A stretch of DNA of 10,231 bases from Bacillota bacterium. GTDB lineage: Bacteria; Bacillota; Clostridia; Peptostreptococcales; Anaerovoracaceae. The position numbers and the translations under genes are program-made. Positions 1-7,938 of this stretch are shown here, in pieces (position 1 is the first letter of the stretch; each line of letters starts with the position of its first letter). Where the stretch lies: the NCBI GenBank assembly GCA_030535715.1, contig JAUNRL010000003.1:1-10231 (forward strand), written 5' to 3'. The notes beneath the pieces are model-generated. The model searched no databases and had not been told where the DNA came from. It saw nothing but the letters and a program-made list of their open reading frames with translations.

Positions 1-1
1 G

Positions 2-808
2 GAATCCATCTATATGGGCGGAGGCACGCCGACAACGCTTGAGCCGGAGCTGCTTGACGAACTGCTGCAGACGGTGGAAGAGTGCTTTGATCTGTCCGTC
101 TGCCGGGAGTTCACCGTGGAAGCGGGCCGGCCGGATACCATAACGGAAAAGAAGCTGCAGATCCTGCGGGATCACGGTGTGGACCGGATCAGCATCAATC
201 CCCAGAGCATGCAGCAGCGAACCCTGGATCTGATCGGAAGAAAGCATACCACGGAGGACGTACGGAAGGCTTTCGCCCTGGCGGAGGGCGTCGGATTCCG
301 ATTCGTCAACGCGGATCTGATCGCCGGGCTTCCCGGGGAAGAATACGAAGATTTCGCAGACAGTTTTCAGCAGGTGCTGGCTCTGGGCGCGGATAACATC
401 ACCCTGCACACCTTGGCGGTGAAACGGGCTTCCCGCCTGAAGGAGCGGGACGCGAACTTCCACTACCGGGATGAGGATCTGCGGGAAAAAATGCTCGGCT
501 TCGCGCAGGAGCGGCTGCGGAGAGAGGGATTCGTTCCCTATTATCTCTACCGCCAGAAGCATACGTCGGGCAACACGGAAAACATCGGATATTGCCGGAG
601 AGATCTGGCATCCATATACAACATCCGGATCATGGAGGAGCACCAGTCCATTCTGGCTCTGGGCGCCGGCGGAATCAGCAAGGTCTGGTTCCCGGCGGCA
701 AACCGGCTGGAGCGGGTTCCCAACGTATCCAACTACGACATCTACATCGAGCGCATCGATGACATGATCGACCGGAAGAGAAAAGACTTTTTCGGTCAGG
801 AAGAATAA
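2..808 (+). CDS. hemZ: HemZ-type radical SAM coproporphyrinogen dehydrogenase-like protein, 3' part (5' end outside window)
   Basis: This is the C-terminal 268 residues of a radical SAM protein that is open to the left edge. HemZ proteins are assigned to the oxygen-independent oxidation of coproporphyrinogen and belong to the HemN superfamily in the cytoplasm. Visible here are the SAM-contacting GGGTP motif (about residues 6-10 of the visible part), a TVEAGRPDTIT segment, an RISINPQSM strand, IGRKHT, and DLIAGLPGE, which together are typical of HemZ. Further on come YYLYRQKHTSGNTENIGY and a YNIRIMEEHQSILALGAGG block, both characteristic of HemZ rather than HemN or HemW. Full-length members are around 480-500 residues, so roughly the first 200 or more, including the CxxxCxxC iron-sulfur motif, lie outside the window and cannot be checked. 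The gene ends 22 nt before hisS, and hemZ-hisS adjacency is common in Clostridia. The family assignment is firm. The exact reaction is inferred, and catalytic competence is unknown without the cluster motif. Confidence 0.88.
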   Translation, partial: ESIYMGGGTPTTLEPELLDELLQTVEECFDLSVCREFTVEAGRPDTITEKKLQILRDHGVDRISINPQSMQQRTLDLIGRKHTTEDVRKAFALAEGVGFRFVNADLIAGLPGEEYEDFADSFQQVLALGADNITLHTLAVKRASRLKERDANFHYRDEDLREKMLGFAQERLRREGFVPYYLYRQKHTSGNTENIGYCRRDLASIYNIRIMEEHQSILALGAGGISKVWFPAANRLERVPNVSNYDIYIERIDDMIDRKRKDFFGQEE

Positions 809-830
809 ACGCTACGGAGGGTAAAGAACA

Positions 831-2081
831 ATGCTGACGAACGCACCAAAAGGAACCAAAGACATGCTGCCGGAGGAGGCCTACAAGTGGCACTATCTGG
901 AGGAAAAATTCGCAGATATCTGCCGGAGATACGGATTTCAGGAGATCCGCACACCGGTATTTGAACATACGGAACTGTTCAAGCGCGGTGTAGGCGACAC
1001 CACGGACATCGTGCAGAAGGAAATGTACACCTTCAAGGATTTTGCCGGTAGGAGCATTACCCTTCGGCCGGAGGGCACTTCACCCGTAACGAGGGCCTAC
1101 GTGGAGCACAAGTCCTACGCCGGCGTGCAGCCCCATAAGTACTATTACAACATTCCCTGCTTCCGTTACGAGAAGCCTCAGTCGGGCCGGCTGCGGGAGT
1201 TTCATCAGTTCGGCGTGGAGATCTTCGAGTCTTCCGACATGATGGCGGATGCGGAGGTCATCGCGATCGGATACGAGTTCATCAAAGAGATGGGCATTAC
1301 CGATGTGAAACTGGAAATCAACAGCGTGGGCTGCCCGGAATGCCGGCAGAAGCACAGAGACGCTCTGCGGGCCTTCCTGGAGCCGAAGTATGATGAGCTG
1401 TGTCCCACCTGCCAGGAACGGTTCCACACGAACCCCATGCGGATTCTGGACTGCAAGTCGCCCATCGACCAGAAACTGGTCAAGGACGCGCCCATGATGC
1501 TGGATTATCTCTGCGACGATTGCCGACAGGCTTTCGAGGATCTGAAGGCGAATCTGGATGCTTTCGGCATTCCGTACAAAGTCAACCCCAGAATTGTCAG
1601 AGGTCTGGACTATTATACCAAAACCGCCTTTGAATTTGTGACCGCCAAGATCGGCGCGCAGGGCACCGTCTGTGGGGGCGGCCGCTATGACGGTCTGATT
1701 GAAGAGATCGGCGGTTCCTCCACGCCGGGCGTTGGCTGGGGCATGGGCAAGGAGAGAATGCTCATGACCATGGAGGCCTGCGGGTTTGAAATCCCCGAGG
1801 AGCCGGGCACGGAGGTCTTCATTGCCTATATGGGCGACGCGGCCAAAAAGGCGGCGTTGAAGCTGATGAGCGATCTGCGGTGCGCTGGCGTTGCCGTTCA
1901 GATGGACGTCATGGGCCGGAACCTGAAGAACCAGTTCAAGCACGCCAACCGGATCAACGCGAAAAAGACGGTGGTCATCGGCGAGAATGAGCTGCAGACC
2001 GGCAAACTGACCATCAGGGATATGACATCCGGCGAGCAGACCGAGGTGTCTCTGGACAGTATTGTGGACAAACTGAAATAG
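831..2081 (+). CDS. hisS: Histidyl-tRNA synthetase (class II)
   Basis: This enzyme charges tRNA-His with histidine using ATP, in the cytoplasm, normally as a homodimer. The 416-residue length fits bacterial HisRS (about 420). The N-terminus (PKGTKDMLPEE, residues 6-16) leads into class II motif 1, ending near TPVFEHTELF (41-50). Motif 2 covers about 110-130, with Arg112 and the loop EKPQSGRLREFHQFG. The histidine-specific HisA motif RGLDYYT is at 257-263. Motif 3 includes GGGRYDGL (282-289) and GVGWGMGKER (300-309). The last 90 or so residues are the anticodon-binding domain. The insertion region is cysteine-rich: C168, C171, C191, C194, C208, C228 and C231, partly the NPMRILDCK block seen in Bacillota HisRS. 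The start at 831 is supported by GGAGG at 816-820, 10 nt upstream. aspS follows after 15 nt, as in many Bacillota. The short upstream gap leaves no room for the T-box leader that controls hisS-aspS in Bacillus. Confidence 0.97.
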   Translation: MLTNAPKGTKDMLPEEAYKWHYLEEKFADICRRYGFQEIRTPVFEHTELFKRGVGDTTDIVQKEMYTFKDFAGRSITLRPEGTSPVTRAYVEHKSYAGVQPHKYYYNIPCFRYEKPQSGRLREFHQFGVEIFESSDMMADAEVIAIGYEFIKEMGITDVKLEINSVGCPECRQKHRDALRAFLEPKYDELCPTCQERFHTNPMRILDCKSPIDQKLVKDAPMMLDYLCDDCRQAFEDLKANLDAFGIPYKVNPRIVRGLDYYTKTAFEFVTAKIGAQGTVCGGGRYDGLIEEIGGSSTPGVGWGMGKERMLMTMEACGFEIPEEPGTEVFIAYMGDAAKKAALKLMSDLRCAGVAVQMDVMGRNLKNQFKHANRINAKKTVVIGENELQTGKLTIRDMTSGEQTEVSLDSIVDKLK

Positions 2082-2096
2082 GAGCGAGGATTAGGA

Positions 2097-3863
2097 ATGA
2101 CCATCATGAAACGCACCCATATGTGCGGCGAGCTGCGTATGGAAAACATCGGCGAGACCGTGTGTCTCAACGGCTGGATCGCCAAGCGGAGAAACCTGGG
2201 GGGGCTGATTTTCTGCGATGTCCGGGATAAGAGCGGCATCACCCAGGCGGTGTTCAACGACACGGTTCCGGAGGAACTGTTTACGAAGGCGGACAGCCTG
2301 CGCAGCGAGTATGTTGTCGGCATTAAGGGAACGGTCGCCGAACGGGAATCCAAAAATCCGGATCTTCCCACGGGAGACATCGAGATCCTGGCCGAAGATC
2401 TGATCATCTATTCCGAAGCGGAGACGCCGCCGATCTATATCCGGGATGACGACAACGCGGACGACAATCTGCGGCTGAAGTACCGGTATCTGGATCTGCG
2501 CAAGAAAAAGATGCAGGACAACCTGGCCTTTCGGGCGCGTCTGACGGGCATCGCCCGAGAATATTTCGCCGAGCAGGGCTTCACCGATGTGGAGACTCCC
2601 ATGCTGATCAAGTCCACCCCGGAAGGGGCGCGGGACTATCTGGTGCCCAGCCGGGTTAATCCGGGTCGCTTCTACGCGCTGCCCCAGTCGCCCCAGACCT
2701 TCAAGCAGCTGCTGATGGTGGGCGGCACAGACCGTTACTTCCAGATCGTCAAATGCTTCCGGGATGAGGATCTGCGGGCAGACCGTCAGCCGGAATTCAC
2801 CCAGATCGACCTGGAAATGTCCTTCGTGGATGTGGATGACGTTATCGAAATCCAGGAAGGCTTCATGAAACGGGTCTTCCGGGAACTGAAGGGCATAGAA
2901 CTGACCACGCCGTTTCCGCGGCTGACCTGGCAGGAGGCCATGGACCGGTTCGGCAGCGATAAACCGGATACCCGGTTCGGTTTTGAACTTCAGGACATCA
3001 CCGAACTGGTGAAGGACTGCGGGTTCAAGGTGTTTACCGACGCCATCGCGGCAGGCGGAAGCGTCCGGGGCATCTGTATCACCGGCGGAGCCGCGGAATA
3101 TACGCGCAAGAAGATCGACAAGCTGACCGAAGCCATCAAAAGCTACGACGCCAGAGGCATGGTCTGGATAAAGGTTGTGGATGACGGAATATCATCTTCT
3201 GTAAACAAGTTTTTCGGCCCGGAAGAGCTTCAGCAGATAGCGGATTCCATGGGCGCGGCGGCCGGCGACCTGATTCTGATCGTTTCCGACCAGAACAAGG
3301 TGGTCTGGGACAGCCTGGGCTTCCTGCGTCGGCACATCGCCGGTCAGATGGGCCTGCTGGACGATGAGCAGTACAACTTCCTGTGGGTGGTGGATTTCCC
3401 GCTCTTTGAGTATGACGAGAAGGAAGATCGCTGGTCAGCCATGCATCATCCCTTCACTTCCCCCAGGGGGGAGGATGCCCGGCTGCTGAAGACGGATCCC
3501 CATGCCTGCAGGGCCAACGCTTATGACATTGTGCTTAATGGCGTGGAACTGGGCGGCGGCAGCATCCGTATTCACGACCGGCAGATGCAGGAGGATATGT
3601 TCCGGGCGCTTCAGATGAGCCGGGAGGAGATCGACGAGAAGTTCGGCTTCCTGGTGGAGGCGTTTCGCTATGGCACGCCTCCCCACGGCGGTCTGGCCTA
3701 CGGACTGGATCGTCTCGTCATGCTGCTGACCGGCGAGAAATCCATTCGGGAAGTAATTGCCTTTCCGAAGAACCAGGCGGCCCAATGTATGGTCAGCGAG
3801 GCGCCGGGCATCGTGGATGAAGTTCAGCTGGAGGAGCTGGGGCTGGCCATTACGATATGCTGA
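2097..3863 (+). CDS. aspS: Aspartyl-tRNA synthetase (class IIb, bacterial type with GAD domain)
   Basis: This enzyme charges tRNA-Asp with aspartate in the cytoplasm. At 588 residues it matches bacterial AspRS (about 590). The N-terminal OB-fold anticodon-binding domain contains [20 protein letters not shown] (25-44). A KYRYLDLR linker follows (128-135), then the catalytic core with [16 protein letters not shown] (171-186), [15 protein letters not shown] (196-210) and motif 2 [18 protein letters not shown] (221-238). The bacterial GAD insertion lies between about 285 and 420, then HHPFTSP (450-456) and motif 3 GLAYGLDR (532-539). Residue 34 is Leu in the RRNLGG segment. Some non-discriminating AspRS enzymes that also charge tRNA-Asn have His there, so a discriminating enzyme is more likely, but this is a weak inference from one residue. 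Two starts are possible. ATG 2097 has GAGGA at 2086-2090 with 6 nt spacing. ATG 2106 (585 residues, [10 protein letters not shown]) has AGGA at 2093-2096 with 9 nt spacing and fits the usual N-terminus at least as well. The 3' end overlaps nadD by 7 nt. Confidence 0.97.
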   Translation: MTIMKRTHMCGELRMENIGETVCLNGWIAKRRNLGGLIFCDVRDKSGITQAVFNDTVPEELFTKADSLRSEYVVGIKGTVAERESKNPDLPTGDIEILAEDLIIYSEAETPPIYIRDDDNADDNLRLKYRYLDLRKKKMQDNLAFRARLTGIAREYFAEQGFTDVETPMLIKSTPEGARDYLVPSRVNPGRFYALPQSPQTFKQLLMVGGTDRYFQIVKCFRDEDLRADRQPEFTQIDLEMSFVDVDDVIEIQEGFMKRVFRELKGIELTTPFPRLTWQEAMDRFGSDKPDTRFGFELQDITELVKDCGFKVFTDAIAAGGSVRGICITGGAAEYTRKKIDKLTEAIKSYDARGMVWIKVVDDGISSSVNKFFGPEELQQIADSMGAAAGDLILIVSDQNKVVWDSLGFLRRHIAGQMGLLDDEQYNFLWVVDFPLFEYDEKEDRWSAMHHPFTSPRGEDARLLKTDPHACRANAYDIVLNGVELGGGSIRIHDRQMQEDMFRALQMSREEIDEKFGFLVEAFRYGTPPHGGLAYGLDRLVMLLTGEKSIREVIAFPKNQAAQCMVSEAPGIVDEVQLEELGLAITIC

Positions 3864-4462
3864 GAATAGGAGTTTTCGGCGGATCTTTTGATCCGGTACA
3901 TCTGGGCCATGTGAACCTGGCCAAAGACGCTCTGGAACAGTGTGCACTGAACCGGGTGCTTCTGGTTCCCGCGCGTCTGCAGCCCTTCAAACTGGACCGC
4001 ACACCGGCTTCCGGGGCAGACCGGATGAACATGTTGAACCTGGCCCTGGCCGGGGAGGATCGGATTTATCCCTCGGATTTGGAACTGAAGCAGGAAGGCG
4101 TGTCCTACACCTACCTGACCCTGCGGGCCATGCAGAAGGAATTCGGCGAAGGGGCAAGGCTGTACTTCATCGCAGGCACCGATTCCCTGGTGAAACTGGA
4201 CACCTGGATGAACCACGAAGAACTGCTGAGCCGGTACGCCTACATTGTGGGCGCCCGGCCCGGGTACCGGGAGGAGGAACGGGAAGAGGCCATGATCCGA
4301 CTTCGGAAACACTGGGGAACGGAGATCATCCGGATCAACAACCGGCCGTTTGATCTTTCGGCGACGGAGATCCGGAAAAGGGTTGCGCAGGGGCTTGCCG
4401 TGGATCAGATGGTCGGCCGGGACGTGGAGGAATACATCATCAGCCATGGATTATACCGATAA
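3857..4462 (+). CDS. nadD: Nicotinate-nucleotide adenylyltransferase
   Basis: NadD transfers AMP from ATP to nicotinate mononucleotide, giving deamido-NAD, a shared step of de novo and salvage NAD synthesis in the cytoplasm. The 201-residue protein has the nucleotidyltransferase signature [11 protein letters not shown] (8-18, with H15 and H18 of the HxGH motif), FIAGTDS (104-110), the [10 protein letters not shown] segment (115-124), and the C-terminal SATEIRKRV motif (168-176), a version of the ISSTxIR phosphate-binding motif. The segment after the first motif reads QPFK (42-45), where many NadD proteins have PPHK, so the His position is Phe. Other clostridial NadD proteins also vary here. 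The ATG overlaps the aspS stop by 7 nt (ATATGCTGA). The nearest good Shine-Dalgarno sequence, GGAGGAG at 3830-3836, is 20 nt away, so translation probably depends on coupling to aspS. The gene overlaps yqeK at its other end, the classic nadD-yqeK-rsfS order of Bacillota. Confidence 0.95.
   Translation: MLRIGVFGGSFDPVHLGHVNLAKDALEQCALNRVLLVPARLQPFKLDRTPASGADRMNMLNLALAGEDRIYPSDLELKQEGVSYTYLTLRAMQKEFGEGARLYFIAGTDSLVKLDTWMNHEELLSRYAYIVGARPGYREEEREEAMIRLRKHWGTEIIRINNRPFDLSATEIRKRVAQGLAVDQMVGRDVEEYIISHGLYR
4426..4430 (+). promoter_or_regulatory. Probable ribosome binding site of yqeK inside nadD
   Basis: GGAGG lies 15 nt before ATG 4446, within nadD coding sequence. The spacing is longer than ideal, so reinitiation by ribosomes finishing nadD, 17 nt beyond the yqeK start, probably contributes. 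Confidence 0.45.
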
Positions 4463-5045
4463 ACAGACCATCGTCCAGGCGCGGGCCTTTATGGAGCAGC
4501 ATATGAAACCCTCCCGCCGGCGCCACACGGAAGACGTTGTGCGGACGGCGGTGAAGCTGGCCCGGAAGTACGGAGCAGATCCGGACAAGGCGGAACTGGC
4601 CGCCTGGTTCCACGATCTGGTCCGCAATCTGGATCCTGCGCAGCTGGATGCCGATATTGACCGCTTCAGCCTGGATCCGCGGTACAAAGGCAACGTCAAT
4701 CTGGCTCACGGCAGGATTGCCGCGGAGCGGATGAGGATCGACTTCGGCATTACCGATGAGGACGTGCTCAATGCGGTGTCCTTTCATACCACCGGCAGAG
4801 CCGGCATGAGCACCCTGGAAAAGGTGGTCTTTTTGGCTGATGTCATCGAGCCGGGACGGACTCACCCGTCGGTGGAGGAGAACCGGCGGATCGCGGAAAG
4901 GGATCTGGATCAGGGCTGCCTTTTCGCGCTGAAGCAGACCATTGACTATGTGAACAGCCGGGGAGAGTTTCTCGACCCGGATACGCAGGAAGCGGCGGCG
5001 GCTCTGGCTGCCCGCATTGGAAATACTGAAGAAAACAAGGAGTGA
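4446..5045 (+). CDS. yqeK: YqeK-family HD-domain protein, probable symmetrical Ap4A hydrolase
   Basis: Characterised YqeK proteins are metal-dependent HD-domain enzymes that split diadenosine tetraphosphate (Ap4A) into two ADP. Counting from ATG 4446 (199 residues), the metal-ligand set is visible: His27 (RRRHTEDVVR), His56-Asp57 (WFHDLVRN), His88 (LAHGRIAAE), His114 (SFHTTGRAGM) and Asp132 (FLADVIEPGR). The HTTGRAGMSTLEKVVFLAD stretch and the following IEPGR are hallmarks of YqeK among HD proteins. The usual HDYAK-like motif reads HDLVR here, a modest departure. The reading frame is open further upstream to 4350, but that part lies wholly inside nadD and looks like shadow sequence. ATG 4446 fits the family N-terminus and has GGAGG at 4426-4430, although 15 nt away. 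It overlaps nadD by 17 nt, suggesting translational coupling. Nearby hisS, aspS and leuS make Ap4A a plausible local by-product. The C-terminal 30 residues are Ala/Glu-rich and probably not catalytic. Confidence 0.9.
   Translation: MDYTDKQTIVQARAFMEQHMKPSRRRHTEDVVRTAVKLARKYGADPDKAELAAWFHDLVRNLDPAQLDADIDRFSLDPRYKGNVNLAHGRIAAERMRIDFGITDEDVLNAVSFHTTGRAGMSTLEKVVFLADVIEPGRTHPSVEENRRIAERDLDQGCLFALKQTIDYVNSRGEFLDPDTQEAAAALAARIGNTEENKE
5037..5042 (+). promoter_or_regulatory. Ribosome binding site of rsfS
   Basis: AAGGAG sits 10 nt before ATG 5053 and overlaps the last codons of yqeK. It decides between that ATG and the TTG at 5017, which has no comparable site. Confidence 0.7.
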
Positions 5046-5052
5046 AGAAAAC

Positions 5053-5397
5053 ATGATGGAAGCAGAAAAACTGGCGCAGCTGATCGCGAAGACGCTGATC
5101 GATAAGAAAGGCATGGACGTGCTGATCATTGATATTGCGCTGAAATCCGGTTTTGCCGATTACTTTGTGATGGCGTCCGCGGGGAGCGAGCGGCATCTGG
5201 AGGCGCTGAAGGATGCAGTGGAGGATGCGCTGGAACCGCTGGAAATCTTCCCGAAACGCGTCGAAGGCAAGAAGCCTTCCGGATGGATTCTGATGGATTA
5301 CGGCGATGTGGTGGTCAACATAATGGACATCGACATGCGGGAGAAATACAATCTGGAAAAGATCTGGGGCGATTGCGAGATCGTGAAGATCAGCTGA
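5053..5397 (+). CDS. rsfS: Ribosome silencing factor RsfS
   Basis: RsfS (YbeB family, DUF143) binds protein uL14 on the large ribosomal subunit and blocks joining of the small subunit, which lowers translation when nutrients are scarce. The 114-residue product matches the family size (105-120). It shows KKGMDVLIIDIALKSGFADY (18-37), a helix with GSERHLEAL (44-52), VEGKKPSGWILMDYGDVVV (70-88), and MREKYNLEKIW (95-105), which end the domain in the usual way. The common VVVHI sequence is VVVNI here, with Asn89 in place of His. The chosen start is ATG 5053, 10 nt after AAGGAG at 5037-5042. ATG 5056 is an equally placed alternative. A TTG further upstream at 5017 is unlikely because it lies inside yqeK and adds residues foreign to the family. 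The gene follows yqeK after 7 nt, as in Bacillus, and precedes leuS, as in many Clostridia. Confidence 0.95.
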   Translation: MMEAEKLAQLIAKTLIDKKGMDVLIIDIALKSGFADYFVMASAGSERHLEALKDAVEDALEPLEIFPKRVEGKKPSGWILMDYGDVVVNIMDIDMREKYNLEKIWGDCEIVKIS

Positions 5398-5404
5398 TGG
5401 AACG

Positions 5405-5427
5405 GCGGCGCAGGATCCGCGCGCCGC
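5405..5427 (+). other. Perfect G+C-rich inverted repeat between rsfS and leuS
   Basis: GCGGCGC at 5405-5411 and GCGCCGC at 5421-5427 are exact reverse complements around a 9-nt loop, AGGATCCGC. All 7 pairs are G-C, so a stable RNA hairpin is expected. No U-run follows, so it is not a standard Rho-independent terminator. The stem ends immediately before the leuS ribosome binding site. It could tune leuS initiation, mark an RNA processing boundary, or do nothing. The structure is read directly from the sequence; the role is inference. Confidence 0.6.
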
Positions 5428-5435
5428 AGGGAGGG
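5428..5435 (+). promoter_or_regulatory. Ribosome binding site of leuS, abutting the hairpin
   Basis: AGGGAGGG lies 4 nt before ATG 5440 and starts at the base immediately after the right arm of the hairpin. A ribosome loading here would contact the folded stem. Confidence 0.7.
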
Positions 5436-5439
5436 AACG

Positions 5440-7938
5440 ATGCAGGAAAAGTATAATTTTGCGGAAATTGAAAAGAAATGGCAGAAGATCTGGGTGGAGA
5501 AGAATGCCTTCCGGGTGACGGAGGATCCGGATAAGGAGAAATACTACGTTCTCGAAATGTTTCCCTATCCTTCGGGCAAGCTGCACATGGGTCATGTGCG
5601 GAACTATTCCATCGGTGACGTCATCGCCCGGTTCAAATCCATGAACGGCTACAACGTGCTTCATCCCATGGGCTGGGACGGATTCGGTCTGCCGGCGGAA
5701 AACGCGGCGATCAAACACGGCGTCGCTCCGGCGGAGTGGACCTGGAACAACATCCACGATATGCAGGACCAGCTGAAGGAGCTGGGTCTGTCCTACGACT
5801 GGAAGAGGGAAGTGGCCACCTGTCATCCCGAGTATTACCGCTGGATGCAGTGGATTTTCATTCAGTTCTTCAACAAAGGCCTGGCCTATAAAAAGGAGAG
5901 TCAGGTCAACTGGTGCCCCAGCTGCCAGACGGTGCTGGCCAACGAGCAGGTCGTCGACGGCTGCTGCGAGCGCTGCGGCACGCCCGTGGGCAAGAAGGAT
6001 CTTTCCCAGTGGTACTTCCGGATTACGGATTATGCGGAGCGACTGCTTCAGAATCTGGACAGACTGCCCGGCTGGCCCGACAAGGTTAAGATCATGCAGA
6101 GAAACTGGATCGGCAAGTCCCACGGCGTTGAGGTCACCTTCGCCGTACAGGACCGACCGGAGACACTGACCGTCTTCACCACCCGGGTGGACACCATCTA
6201 CGGTACCACATTCATGGTTCTGGCGCCTGAATATCCGGATGTGGAGGTCATGGTGGCCGGCACGGAATACGAGAAACCGGTGAGGGAGTACATCGACCGC
6301 TGCGCCCACATGAGCGAGATTGAGCGGACGTCCACCACCAATGAGAAGACCGGTGTGTTCATCGGCCGGTATGCGGTCAATCCCTTTACGGAAAAGCCCA
6401 TGCCGATCTACATTTCCGATTACGTCCTCATGGGCTACGGCACCGGCGCGGTCATGGGCGTTCCGGCCCACGACCAGAGAGACTTTGACTTCGCGAAGAA
6501 GCTCGGACTGGAGATCGTCCCGGTCATTGATCCCCAGGATCCTGAAATCGATGTGAACAATCTGAAGGAGGCCTGCGCCGCCGAGGGCATCGTCATCAAT
6601 TCCGGCGAATTCAACGGCATGAACAACAAGGATGCCATCCGGAAGATCGCCGAGGTGGCGGAGGAGAGGGGCATCGGACGCAAAACGATCAACTATCGTC
6701 TCCGGGACTGGCTGATTTCCCGCCAGCGTTACTGGGGCACGCCGATCCCCATGATTTACTGCGAAAAGTGCGGATGGGTGCCGGAGAAGGAGGAAAACCT
6801 TCCGGTTCTGCTGCCCACGGATGTGGAATTCACCGGAAAGGGAGAATCGCCCATCGTGACCAGCAAGTCCTTCGTGGATACGGTTTGCCCGGTCTGCGGC
6901 AGACCGGCCAGGCGGGAAGTGGACACCATGGATACCTTCCTGGATTCCTCCTGGTACTTCCTGCGCTACTGCGACGCCCGAAACGATAAGGCGGTCTTCG
7001 ATAAGGAAAAAGCGGATTACTGGATGAACGTGGATCAGTACATCGGCGGCGTGGAGCACGCCATCATGCATCTGATGTACGCCCGGTTCTTCCAGATGGC
7101 CCTGCATGATCTGGGACTGGCCAAGGATGAAGAACCGTTCAACAACCTGCTGACCCAGGGAATGGTGCTCAAGGGCTATACGGACAGGGACGGCAACTAC
7201 ATCTCCGCCAAGATGAGCAAATCCCTGGGCAATGTGGTTTCGCCGGCGGAGATCATCGAAAAGTACGGCGCGGATACGGCCCGCCTGTTCATCCTGTTCG
7301 CGGCGCCGCCGGAAAGGGAACTGGACTGGTCCGATGAAGGGGTGGAAGGCTCCTTCCGCTTCCTGAACCGGGTCTGGCGCCTGGTGGCGGAATTCACCGA
7401 TGCGTATGATGCGTCCGCCATGGAGCGGACGATCGGAAACGAAGCGGATCGGAAACTGAACTACGCCTTGAACTATACCATCAAAAAGGTGACCGACGAC
7501 GTATCCGACCGGTTTAATTTCAATACCGCCATCAGCGCCATCATGGAACTGGTCAACGAGATGTACCGCTACAAGACCGGCGAGATCAATGAAGGTCTCT
7601 ACGCGGAGGCCGTCCGCGCGCTGGTTGTGCTGCTGACGCCCTTTGTCCCGCATATCGCGGAGGAAATGTGGGAGAATTTGGGCGGCGAAGGTTATGCCTG
7701 CGAGCAGAGATGGCCTTCTTATGACGAAAGCGCGCTGGTGAAGGATACCGTGGAAATCATGGTGCAGATCAACGGCAAAAACAAAGGTAAAATCAACATT
7801 CCGGGCGATGCGACCAGAGACGATATGCTGGCCATTGCTGGAAAACATGAATTCATCAGGAATCTGACGGAAGGGAAAAACGCGGTCAAAACCATCGCTG
7901 TTCCCGGCCGTCTGATCAACATTGTAGTGAAAGGATAA
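5440..7938 (+). CDS. leuS: Leucyl-tRNA synthetase (class Ia, with editing domain)
   Basis: LeuRS charges tRNA-Leu with leucine and hydrolyses mischarged products in a separate editing site. At 832 residues it falls within the bacterial range. The catalytic HIGH motif appears as HMGH (49-52) after FPYPSGKL, and the KMSKS motif is intact at 591-595. A zinc-type cysteine set is at C159/C162 and C176/C179, and a second at C441/C444 and C483/C486. The CP1 editing domain (about 220-415) has the threonine-rich TTRVDT (247-252) and [15 protein letters not shown] (334-348), including the conserved Asp345 that reads the amino group. [14 protein letters not shown] (497-510) belongs to the leucine-specific catalytic region. 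The C-terminal domain has [11 protein letters not shown] (775-785) in the usual VQINGKxRG position. The start is set by AGGGAGGG at 5428-5435. The TAA stop overlaps the ATG of the RNase J gene by one base. Confidence 0.98.
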   Translation: MQEKYNFAEIEKKWQKIWVEKNAFRVTEDPDKEKYYVLEMFPYPSGKLHMGHVRNYSIGDVIARFKSMNGYNVLHPMGWDGFGLPAENAAIKHGVAPAEWTWNNIHDMQDQLKELGLSYDWKREVATCHPEYYRWMQWIFIQFFNKGLAYKKESQVNWCPSCQTVLANEQVVDGCCERCGTPVGKKDLSQWYFRITDYAERLLQNLDRLPGWPDKVKIMQRNWIGKSHGVEVTFAVQDRPETLTVFTTRVDTIYGTTFMVLAPEYPDVEVMVAGTEYEKPVREYIDRCAHMSEIERTSTTNEKTGVFIGRYAVNPFTEKPMPIYISDYVLMGYGTGAVMGVPAHDQRDFDFAKKLGLEIVPVIDPQDPEIDVNNLKEACAAEGIVINSGEFNGMNNKDAIRKIAEVAEERGIGRKTINYRLRDWLISRQRYWGTPIPMIYCEKCGWVPEKEENLPVLLPTDVEFTGKGESPIVTSKSFVDTVCPVCGRPARREVDTMDTFLDSSWYFLRYCDARNDKAVFDKEKADYWMNVDQYIGGVEHAIMHLMYARFFQMALHDLGLAKDEEPFNNLLTQGMVLKGYTDRDGNYISAKMSKSLGNVVSPAEIIEKYGADTARLFILFAAPPERELDWSDEGVEGSFRFLNRVWRLVAEFTDAYDASAMERTIGNEADRKLNYALNYTIKKVTDDVSDRFNFNTAISAIMELVNEMYRYKTGEINEGLYAEAVRALVVLLTPFVPHIAEEMWENLGGEGYACEQRWPSYDESALVKDTVEIMVQINGKNKGKINIPGDATRDDMLAIAGKHEFIRNLTEGKNAVKTIAVPGRLINIVVKG

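Noticed and set aside
1080..1943. A 287-codon minus-strand frame opposite hisS.
   Set aside because: It is also in codon register with the sense gene and has the same composition-driven character, with no family resemblance or convincing ribosome binding site.
4350..4445. An upstream extension of yqeK starting at 4350.
   Set aside because: The extra 32 residues are Arg/Trp-rich shadow sequence of nadD. ATG 4446 matches the usual YqeK N-terminus.
5017..5052. A TTG start extending rsfS by 12 residues.
   Set aside because: It lies inside yqeK without a good ribosome binding site, while ATG 5053 has AAGGAG at 10 nt and gives the normal family length.
5398..5439. A Rho-independent terminator between rsfS and leuS.
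   Set aside because: A stable stem is present but no U-run follows. The stem leads straight into the leuS ribosome binding site.
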